Assembly (NCBI RefSeq): GCF_003369915.1
Contig: NC_046675.1
Coordinates: 22,196,001 to 22,260,000, forward strand
Length of the DNA stretch: 64,000 nt
Reading direction: 5' to 3'
DNA from: Drosophila miranda
Taxonomy: Eukaryota; Arthropoda; Insecta; Diptera; Drosophilidae
A model generated the notes under the pieces. The model saw only the letters and a program-made list of their open reading frames with translations. It did no database searches and had not been told where the DNA came from. A program made the translations under genes and the position numbers. This document shows positions 36,202 to 45,100 of this stretch, in pieces; position 1 is the first letter of the stretch, and each line of letters opens with the position of its first letter.

Positions 36202-39200
36202 TCAGCCCACAACAATCCAACGGGCATCGGCCTTGGATCTGGAACGCTGACGACCACGACCACGACGACGACGACGTTGATGGCTTTTTGCCGCGGGCCC
36301 ATTTTGTTTTCTACCACGTTTCATGACTTTGTTCGCTCTTCCTTTTCTGTACCAGTTCCACTTCCTCCGACGTAGCCGTCGAGCTCTGTTGGTTAAACGC
36401 TTGCCTTTTGGACTTCTAAAGTTAGTTCTATGCTCCACGACTTTGTTGCTATTGTACTCCACCTCATGGTTCGTGGTAACGATCGTGACCTTGCCTTCCT
36501 TGTTGAGAATATTAGCCCTTTTTATCATGGCCAGAAAGCGAGCGAACTTCCTTAGAATCCGGGCTTTATCCTCTGCCGCCTGCTGTTCTTCATGTTTCTG
36601 ATCTTCTTTTTCATCTGGAAATTCTTTTAGTCGAAGGGAGGTGTCTACATCATCTTCTTCTGATTCATCAGAATATGATTCTGGCGGTGCCCAATCTTCA
36701 CCTGATGATGATGATTCTCCTTCACCTTCTGCAGCAATACCAGCAATACCATCTACTACTGCTGCAGTGGTCTCCCCATCTGCTGCTGGTGCTGCTGCAT
36801 TGCCCTCTTCATCAGCCGATGATGCTGCATTGGCCTCTCCATCTGCTTCTGGTGCTGCATTGGTCTCCCCATCTGCTGCTGCTGCTGCTGCAGTAGTCTT
36901 ATCTGCTGCTGGTGCTGCAGTGGTCTCCCCATCTGCTGCTGGTGATGCTGCATTGGCCTCTCCATCTGCTGCTTGTGCTGAAGTGGTCTCCCCATCTGCT
37001 CCTGGTGCTGCTGCAGTGGTCTCCCCATCTGCTGCTGCTGCCGCAGTGGTCACCCCATCTGCTGCTTGTGCTGCAGTGGTCTCCCCATCTGCTGGTGCCG
37101 CAGTGGTCTCTCCATCTGCTGCTGCTGCTGCAGTGGTCTCTCCGCCTTCTCCAGTTGCTGCTTCACCGCCACCTGCTGAAGATGGATGGTGCAAATGTTT
37201 ATATATATATATACGTATATCGAAGTTTAAACAACAGAAAACTGAGTGCAAATAATTTGCAGTTTCGATGTTAATAACTGTGTATGTATGTTTCAATGCC
37301 AAAAATTACATTTAAGGCATAACGGAAAAATATCAATTAAGATGAAATTGGAAATACAAATGGCAAAAATTATATTAGCCTCCATCCAAAAAGGACAGTC
37401 TTAAGACATATAGCCATGCTCTGGTTTTCGCAAATTTTTGCGATTAACATTTCGGATAAATTCGTACGAATTAAGAGATTTCTCTCCATGAGGCTAGACT
37501 CTCTATAAGTAAGTAGTATTTCGATATTTTCCCTGAATAAAAATTCAGCACTCTTTCTCACTTCTCGGACTCCCGCCACAGAGACGCAAGATCAAGACGA
37601 TGAGGCAAAGGAGGAGGAGGATGAGGAGCATCCCGCCGAGACTCTGCCAGATCGACGATTTCAAGGAGCTGGTGGCCCACTCGAACTCGCGGGGCGATAG
37701 CTGCTGGGATCTATCCGTGCCACAGATCGACCTGTCTCTCAGCGTCCAATAGCTGAGCTCCAACGAGCCCATGCTAGTGATGGTATGCAGGACCACCTGG
37801 AAGTCAATGTTGACTACACCCTGGCGCCGGCACGGTCCGGATGAGAGAAGAGACGTCTCCCGGGAGTCCCGGCCATCCATCGGCCCGTGGCAGTCACCTT
37901 GGGGATCATCAACAGCGTAATTCGATTCTGACTGAAGGCAAGATTCGTAATGATTCGTAACCGATTAAAGGGGCAGGGGATGGGTATATCTGTGATTTTA
38001 TGAATACTGTGGATTTGGGCACTCTTTTGTATATGTACAAAATATATAAAGAATATGTGTGGTTTCTCTTACCCTCAGTTGCTGTTCCACCTTCTGCTGC
38101 CCCTTCTGCTGCTCCATCTGCTGCTCCTTCTGCTGCGCCTTCTGCGGCGCCTTCTGCTGCTCCTTCTGTTGCTGCTTCTTCTGTGGCTCCTTCTGCGGCT
38201 TCTTCTGCTGCTCCTTCTGCGGCTCCTTCTGCGGCTCCTTCTGCTGCTCCTTCTGCTGCTCCTTCTGCGGCTCCTTCTGCTGCTCCTTCTGCTGCTCCTT
38301 CTGCGGCTCCTTCTGCTGCTCCTTCTGCTGCTGCACCTTCTGCTGCTGCACCTTCTGCTGCTGTTCCTTCTGCAGCTCCTTCTGCAGCTCCTTCTGCAGC
38401 TCCTACTGCTGCTGCAGCTTCCCCTTCTCTGCGTTGGATTTTGCTTCTTCGTGCTAATCCTACCTTATGTCCGATTGTGGGCATCAATCTTAGTTGAACC
38501 TTGGGTTTCTGGCGGAGTGGACTTGTACGCTTTTGAATCTTCGTTTTCTTGAGTGTTGGACTTGTACGCTTTTGAACCTTGGTTTTCTGCCGGAGTGGAC
38601 TCTTACGCTTAAGAATCTTGCCAGATCTGCGACGTACTACTGGCGCTACTTCTTCACCAGCAGCTGATGGTGGCGCTTCTTCGCCAGCTGATGCTGCACT
38701 GGAGGAATTTGGAGGATTTAATGTAGTAGTATACCATTGCAACCTTTCTGTCACATTTTCTTCTTCGGTTCGTGGTCTTCGGTTAGGGATCAAACGATTT
38801 AGCTCTCGCACATCGACTATGGTCGATACCCCATTCCTCATGTACACTTCATCGACAGAACAGAGATTCGTATAGACGGGGTTGTGGCCGGACTGGCAAG
38901 CATCACCGGCCCGTTTGCTGCTGTTGTAAACGGGTTGACCCAGCACAGGGGCGAAAGCGTAGTTGCAAGTGAGAAAGGTCTGGAGCCAGCCGTTCTTGGT
39001 CTGTTGGACGATGGCACAGCCCACACGATTGCAATTGTCGACAACCATTTGAACAAAGTTCTCTCTCGGTTTTCTGCGGGGCGAGTTAGCGGGGAGTTAG
39101 CCCATGAGAATTGGCAACCAATCTTACCTTACCCAAAGTGCGGTCCAATGTAGTTCAAGATGTCATCCATGGCGGTGACCTCGTGCTCACGATACCACAA

Positions 39201-39790
39201 GCCAATGGCATTGTGGATGATCTCAACCAGCTCTCGATGCTTAGAGCTGAGGCCGCGATAGGCCACCGACTGGCCAACGGTGCTGTACACCAGGGTATTC
39301 CGGCACTTATCGAGGTGGGGATCACACGTCTGCACATTGAAGCCGGCGAGGTAGGCCAGCTCCGGGTCCCAAGTCATGGTCGCCATTTTAGCAGCCGCCG
39401 TCAAGCCACTAAAGCCCCCTTGGGCCACCTTATCCCTCAGCTCATTAATACGGTTTACTAGACTGCTCTGTAGCTTGCCTTCGATTGGTATTATGTCGGC
39501 ATCCATCGAACATTTTTTGCCCAGTGTCTGTTCAGTGGATCAAGATACACAGTTGTATAATGCGTGACACCTACGTGGCACCTAGGTCTTTTCAAGAAAT
39601 GGCTGGTTGGGATACTCACCTTCTCCCGTGCCTTACAGGCCACATGTGTCGTTCCCTCGGGACAAAGTTTCTCATCGCAGTAATTGTAGGCTCTGAAATC
39701 TACCCCCGTAGGACCGACGGCCAGTGCCAGTTCCACCAACAGGAGGAGGCACACCAGCCCCAGCTGCAACATTTTCCACCCAGATATCAT
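36202..39790 (-). CDS. CAP/antigen-5-like protein with repeat arrays
   Basis: This is a secreted CAP-superfamily (SCP/antigen-5) protein. Proposed minus-strand exons are 39790-39620, 39527-39133, 39073-38073, a possible cassette 37927-37562, and 37175-36202; all phases agree, giving about 968 residues with the cassette and 846 without. Exon 1 encodes a signal peptide (WKMLQLGLVCLLLLVELALA) and YNYCDEKLCPEGTTHVAC. Exons 2-3 carry the CAP core (INELRDKVAQGG, AAAKMATMTWDPELAYLA, ...HNAIGLWYREHE, then VGCAIV and TCNYAFAPVLGQPVY). A Pro/Lys/Thr segment of near repeats (KVQKRTSP) follows, then an Ala-Ala-Glu-Gly array of about 100 residues. The last exon has an (Ala)nAspGlyGluThrThr array, an acidic stretch and a strongly basic Arg-rich C-terminus. 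Such tails are not typical of the family. Many fly CAP genes are testis- or gut-expressed, so a reproductive role is possible but not shown here. Confidence 0.8.
36720..37165 (-). repeat. Coding repeat array, about 24-30 bp units (Ala/Asp-Gly-Glu-Thr-Thr)
   Basis: On the plus strand the unit reads GTCTCCCCATCTGCTGCTGGTGCTGCAGTG with variable loss or gain of GCT codons. At least twelve units sit head to tail within the last CAP exon and encode variants of DGETTAAAPAA, DGEANAAS and DGETNAAPE. Unit length changes in multiples of three, so the frame is kept. Confidence 0.9.
37562..37927 (-). CDS. Candidate cassette exon of the CAP gene with a transmembrane helix
   Basis: This interval lies inside the third intron of the CAP gene and looks coding: codons are rich in G or C at third positions, unlike the flanking intron. 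A CAG|AATCG acceptor precedes it, and a GAGAA|GTGAGA donor follows. Length is 366 nt, and both ends are phase 1, matching the upstream exon (38073) and downstream exon (37175). It encodes a Cys-containing ectodomain-like stretch (GVVNIDFQVVLHTITSMGSL, SYWTLRDRSICGTDRS) and then a hydrophobic helix (GGMLLILLLLCLIVLILRL). If not spliced out at the donor it ends at a TGA at 37547-37545, making it an alternative terminal exon. I do not recognise the ectodomain piece. An independent nested gene is possible but less economical. Confidence 0.6.
38085..38425 (-). repeat. Coding repeat array (Ala-Ala-Glu-Gly)
   Basis: On the plus strand the array is a run of (G/C)C(T/G)CCTTCTGCTGCT-like 12 bp units with occasional 9 and 15 bp variants; on the coding strand it gives EGAAEGAAEGTAAEGAAA-like sequence in exon 3 of the CAP gene. 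Neighbouring units are nearly identical, suggesting ongoing slippage or unequal exchange. Confidence 0.92.
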
Positions 39791-39880
39791 TGCGTATTGA
39801 ATGGAATACTACTGGCTTACCATATATTTCATTTAACGATTTGCCGATTTGCATGCCTGATTCGTTTGGTCAAAATTCAT

Positions 39881-39886
39881 TTTATT
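39881..39886 (-). terminator. AATAAA overlapping the HEATR3 stop codon
   Basis: On the minus strand the last codons read CAA TAA A, so AATAAA spans the stop. The next gene (CAP) begins only 92 bases downstream, so an unusually short 3' UTR is plausible. Other signals further into the CAP gene were not excluded. Confidence 0.5.
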
Positions 39887-41765
39887 GCTTACAATTTTTG
39901 TTTAAATAAAATACAAAGCGTGAAAAATTTGATTTTACAGTGTATATGGTGGGACGTCGCTCCTTAAGGTCACGTCGCTGCTGTCTGAACTTTGATTTGA
40001 ACTGTTCCTCGAGGGTTTGGACACGCTCGCACATATTCAAATCGGCTATGATTTGCGGCCAATCGTCGTCAGCAAAGATGTCCATCAAGGCATCCAGTCC
40101 CTCGGACATGGCCCACAGATCTTCCTCCTGTGCGCAGGAATTCAAGAGGAACTGGACAATGCCTTTCACTAGGGCCTCCGACAAGAGGCAGCCCAGTGTG
40201 CCGAGCATGCGGTTCCAATTGACGCGTATATCCATAATTGTTGACTTTTGGGCACTCTCGATGATCATGTTTAGATCATTTTCGGTTATTTGACTGAAGA
40301 GATCCTTGCGCGTCTTCAGGAGCGTCAAGGCGGAACGCATTAGCGATGTTATGGCCTCCATTATCGTTGCATCTTCCGTACCCTTGAAGGCCTGCTGTCC
40401 CAGGTGGAACCACATGTTGTAGATGTCATTGTGGCCACCCAGATCGTGCACCGACAGCACGTTGCACAGATTCTGCAGGCAAATCAGGTAGGAGACACGC
40501 ATTTTCGAGACCTTCTCGCGAATGCTCTCCTGCTGCGAGAGAAGCTTCTCCAGTGCGGTGTCGAGGGATTGCGATTTTTGCCACAGTTTCTGCACCACAT
40601 TGTTTTGTAGGATGGTTTCCACGAAATTCACAGGCAGAGCACCCGCATCATTGTCAGCCGACTGTTCGTTCATATCGAAATCGACGACACTTTCGGTCTC
40701 CGACTGATCCGAGTCCGAGCCCCAACCAGATTGATCGTCACTCGATCCGAGATTGGTGATGATTTCAGCCACCAGACGTTGGGCATCTAACAGATACTCC
40801 AGATTCTTGACAGCAGAATCCGCTTCACTTTGGGGTTTTGGCTGATTTTGGGTCTGTGCTTCGGACATTTCTTCCGTTTCCATGGAGATCTCCAGCACGG
40901 GTGCTTCGTTTTTACTCTTCAGGTCTTTGATTTCGTTTTTGCAGCCCATCAACTGCGCATGCGTGTCGATCGTCAGCAGTTTGTCCAGGCTGCAGAGTAT
41001 CTCCCGCGTGTAGGCCAATGAACAGGCGGGCACATTGCACAGAATCCCGGCTGCCAGAGCGCTAAGGTACAATAAGCTGTGGCTTCCTTCCGTTACTTTC
41101 AGTAGTTCTGTCAGAATTGTGGCATTTGCCAGGAGGTTCCACGAGCTAGAGTTGTTTTCGGAGACCACTAGCACCAGCTGAGCCACGGAAATGGATATCT
41201 CCAGGCCAAACTTCTGGTAGTCCAGGCAGAGCAACAGATTCCTCAAGAAATTCGACTGGTTGAACGCTTCTGTGGCTGTGGGAGAACTCTCGCATAGATT
41301 CCGCAGCAAGTGTGTGGCCTGCAGAAAGATGTCGGCATGGAGCTCGGACTCGAAGCACACAGGTTTCGTCAGGTCGTAGCCCGCCACCAGCGACAGCAGG
41401 GCAGTCAATATATCATTGTCCACGAGGAAATCGCAGACCTCTGATCCAAACACGGATAGATTTCTCAGGGCACCGGCGGCGGCATCGCGAATTGCCATAT
41501 CCTTGTCGCACAGCATGGGTGCAGCAATGCGGACCAAGTTACTTTGGCAGATTTCCTGAACCTTTTCCTTTCGCAGGGCGAGCACCGCGAACGAGTGCAG
41601 TCCATTCAGCTTTTCCTCCACATCCGGTCGTTGTAGATGCACACTGATCGCTTCAATGGGTCCGCAGCCCTCCTCCTCGCTGTCAATGTCCTGGCCATTC
41701 AGGAGGGATGCATCCAGTCCTACTCCGGCGGGGGTGTGTGTCTTTATTTTCCGTATTTTCCCCAT
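39882..41765 (-). CDS. SYO1/HEATR3-like ARM-HEAT repeat protein
   Basis: This is a single-exon gene of 627 residues. The start MGKIRKIKTHTPAGVGLD, with a basic N-terminus rich in nuclear-signal character, and the C-terminus RRPTIYTVKSNF are typical of the SYO1/HEATR3 family. Members bind ribosomal proteins uL18 (RpL5) and uL5 (RpL11) and couple their nuclear import to 5S RNP assembly (established knowledge). Armadillo/HEAT-type helical repeats run through most of the chain (for example AIRDAAAGALRNLSVFG and LLRNLCESSPTATEAF). An acidic insert (SDDQSGWGSDSDQSETESV) around residues 345-370 corresponds to the acidic loop of the family. The longer frame upstream of 41765 has no ATG, so this start is used. 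The stop codon lies inside an AATAAA. It is divergent from the TCERG1 gene 432 bases away. Confidence 0.88.
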   Translation of the reverse strand: MGKIRKIKTHTPAGVGLDASLLNGQDIDSEEEGCGPIEAISVHLQRPDVEEKLNGLHSFAVLALRKEKVQEICQSNLVRIAAPMLCDKDMAIRDAAAGALRNLSVFGSEVCDFLVDNDILTALLSLVAGYDLTKPVCFESELHADIFLQATHLLRNLCESSPTATEAFNQSNFLRNLLLCLDYQKFGLEISISVAQLVLVVSENNSSSWNLLANATILTELLKVTEGSHSLLYLSALAAGILCNVPACSLAYTREILCSLDKLLTIDTHAQLMGCKNEIKDLKSKNEAPVLEISMETEEMSEAQTQNQPKPQSEADSAVKNLEYLLDAQRLVAEIITNLGSSDDQSGWGSDSDQSETESVVDFDMNEQSADNDAGALPVNFVETILQNNVVQKLWQKSQSLDTALEKLLSQQESIREKVSKMRVSYLICLQNLCNVLSVHDLGGHNDIYNMWFHLGQQAFKGTEDATIMEAITSLMRSALTLLKTRKDLFSQITENDLNMIIESAQKSTIMDIRVNWNRMLGTLGCLLSEALVKGIVQFLLNSCAQEEDLWAMSEGLDALMDIFADDDWPQIIADLNMCERVQTLEEQFKSKFRQQRRDLKERRPTIYTVKSNFSRFVFYLNKNCKQ

Positions 41766-42197
41766 TGCAAACCGCGGCTGCACGTGTTAGAAAAACAATT
41801 CGGTTTTGAATGTGTGGGGGGTGGGGTCGTGCTACTACACGACGCTGGGCGATAGTTACACGGACCTGCTATTGTTCAGAAGAGTGTTTTAAATCGGCAA
41901 TCACAGCTAAAGCAGAGATTGAACATTGTAAAGATTAATTACTGTACACACCTTATTTGTCTAGGATAAAGATTTAAAGTCTATTTGCTAATATTTCCAA
42001 AATTCAAATAGCTGGACCAAAATATCGTGCTCATCTCTAGGCAGATAGCCAGCACTGTGTTTTGACAACAATCGATAACACGTATCGAAAGCACACCTGC
42101 TTGTATTTACATCCCTATCGGCAGAAAAGTGCAGAAAAATTTGTGAAAATTTTTAAATGCAAAGTGAAAAAAGTGTAATACGCGTAATTTGTGTGCA
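41766..42197. promoter_or_regulatory. Divergent promoter, HEATR3 and TCERG1 genes
   Basis: The 432 bp gap between divergent start codons contains AATCGATAAC at 42070 and GTATCGAAA at 42082, both close to the DRE core (TATCGATA), and no convincing TATA box. A shared housekeeping-type promoter is inferred. Confidence 0.55.
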
Positions 42198-45100
42198 ATG
42201 GAAACCAGTTTAGACGAGAGCATGGACAGTGAGCGGGCCAGTTCGCCGGTAAACTTTCAGGAAGCGGATCAATCTCCTCCAGGAGTCGCCCTGAACATCA
42301 ATGGCAATGGCAGTGCCAGTGCCAGTGCCAGTGCCAGTTCCAGTGCCAGTCAAGAGGGGCCGAACGGCGTTGCTATAGCGAAGGAAAAACCGACCGATGT
42401 CACTTGGTAAGTATCTGGCGCCGACTTTTCCACCCGATGCCGATATCGAAGCAAACTAAATGTGGTCGCATTCCAGGAGTAAACCTTTTAATGCATTTAG
42501 TGGCCGCCCCATCGGCGAGCACTCGGCCCAGCAGCAGACGCTGCAACAGCAGGCGCTACAACAGCAGCAGCAGCAACAACAACAGCCGCCGACACACCAC
42601 CAACAGATGCCTCCTCCAGGGGCAAATGGTGTGGCGGCGGCCACGTCAGAGATTTGGGTGGAGACGAAGGCGGAGGATGGACGCTCCTACTATTACCATG
42701 CGGTGACGCGCGAAACCACCTGGACACGTCCGGATGGGCCCACTGTCAAAATAATGACCCAAACTGAGGTAGAGGAGATAGCCAAGAGGCCGCCCAATGC
42801 GGCTGTCAAGCCGGATGTGAATACTGGCGAACCATCTCTGGGCTCTGAGATAGCAGCAGTACCCCATCTGACATCGCAGCCACCGCCTCATCTGATGAGC
42901 CAACCCCCGCCGAATGCTGCCGGTCCGCTGCTGTCGCAGCCTCCGCCCAATGTGCGACAACAGCCGCCGCCCATGTTTCAGCCACCTGGGATGCAGCCGC
43001 CTCCTGGTTTTGGTCAGCCGCCCTTCTGCATGCCCCCGCCTGCATATGGCTTCCCGGGGGGTGCTGCTCCCGGTGGACCCTGGGGCGTGGGTGTGCCGCC
43101 ATGGCAGCAGCAACAACAGCAGCAGCAGCACATGCACGCTCCGCCAGGCGGCCAGGATAAGCCAGCCAAGACGTTGATCATCAAGCCAGGCGTCATAGAT
43201 CCAGCGGTGATTGCACGGGCAGCGGAATGGTCCGAGCATCGTGCTCCGGATGGCAGGCCGTATTATTATCATGCTGCGCGCGGGGAGAGCGTGTGGGAGA
43301 AGCCGCAGGCTCTGAGGGACATGGAGGCGGCCCGCATGGCTGCACACTCCGGTGTGGCGCCAGCAGTGGGACCTCCAGGCGGAATACCACCCCATTTGCT
43401 GCCCAACCCGATGATGCACATGCCTCCGGGCACGGCGCCACCGGGATTTGATCCCCAAATGGCGTACGCGGCAGCTGCCGCCGCCATGAAAGCGAACACC
43501 GAGAGTGCAAAGGCATCGCAGGCAGCCGCCTTGGAGAAGGAGGCGAAGAAGGCGGCCGAAGAGAAGCGCAAGAAGGAGGAGGAGCAAAAGAAGCAAGCGG
43601 CGGCCACGGCCAAGCAGACGGACAAATCTCGCCCAGTTACGAGCACCCCCATTGCGGGCACACCCTGGTGTGTGGTCTGGACTGGCGATGCTCGTGTCTT
43701 CTTTTACAATCCCTCGACGCGGACTTCGGTCTGGGATCGACCCGAGGATCTAATGAACCGTGAGGATGTGGACAAGGCGGTCAACGATCGACCCGAACAG
43801 CTCAAAACGGAGGAGGAAAAGTCCGCTGAAGCGGCAGAACAGAAGACCAACGAGGAAGCAGGAGAAGAGCTAGCCTCAGCCGTGGCCCAGGCGCAGGCAC
43901 AGCAGCCGGAGGTCCAGCACATTGAACCGGAGGAGGAGGATGACGAGGAGGTCATCAAGATTGGCACTGAATCCGAGTCCAGTGTCGAGGAGGTCCCCAC
44001 CAAGCGCGTGCGGATGGGTAAGAAAAGTATTGAGTGCCCATAAATCCCATTTCTGGCCCCCCCTTTTAATAAATTTTTTCATTTTAGTGACAAAATCGAA
44101 GCGGTCCGAGGATGCTGCATTGGAGGCCGAGCAGAGGGCAGCCAAGGAGCGTGCCCTCATTCCCCTGGAGATGCGCGTCACCCAGTTCAAGGAGATGCTG
44201 CGGGAGAAGGATGTGTCGGCGTTCAGCACGTGGGAGAAGGAGCTGCACAAGATTGTCTTTGATCCGCGGTATCTGCTGCTCACATCGAAGGAACGCAAAC
44301 AGGTATTTGAAAAGTATGTCAAGGACCGGGCCGAAGAGGAGCGCAAGGAGAAGCGCAACAAGATGCGACAGAAGCGCGATGACTTCCGAAGCCTTATGGA
44401 GGAGGCCAGGCTGCATGGCAAGTGAGTGTTTAGCGGGTTGATTGATCGATCGATTGAATGGTTTGCTGACTGACCCTTGCCCTGCCTTTGCAGATCCTCC
44501 TTCTCAGAGTTTAGCCAGAAGAATGCCAAGGAGGAGCGCTATCGGGCCATCGAGAAGGTGCGCGAGCGCGAGAGCCTCTTCAACGAGTACATCGTGGACG
44601 TACGTCGTCGGGAGAAGGAGGACAAGCAGCTAAAAAAAGAACAGGTAGGCTTATGGCAGGGAAATCGTACTACTTATACGATGCTGTTGAATCTCCTTAC
44701 GTATCAAAATGAATCGATGTATCTATGCCAATTATATACCAATATATTCTATATACATATATTTTAATCTTAATCTGTATACAAAGCGTATTTACATAAT
44801 ATGATTGATTTTTTGTTAACTTTTAAACATAAAACAACGTGTGTGAACCGAAACTGATACTGAAACCCAACCAAATCTGAAACCCTGAACTGCATTGCAT
44901 TTGCCCTTTGACCGACGACGACCATGTGGTTCCGTTGTGTCGCTAAATGATGCCCACACCACACAATAAAATGCATTGCCTGTGGCCACTGTTACCCTAG
45001 CCACTAGCTACTGCTACTACTAGCTACAGATTACAGCACAAATGCACCACCACTCAAAAAAAACATCACCAAAAACCACCATCACACAAAACGAAAGCAA

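Noticed and set aside
38000-38552. Plus-strand Ala/Pro/Ser, Leu-rich and Cys/Phe-rich frames across the CAP repeat array
   Set aside because: All three forward frames stay open only because the repeat unit is a multiple of three. The minus-strand frame is contiguous with the CAP domain and spliced consistently.
42646-43596. 316-codon minus-strand frame opposite TCERG1
   Set aside because: Antisense of Pro/Gln-rich WW linkers; no homology recognised.
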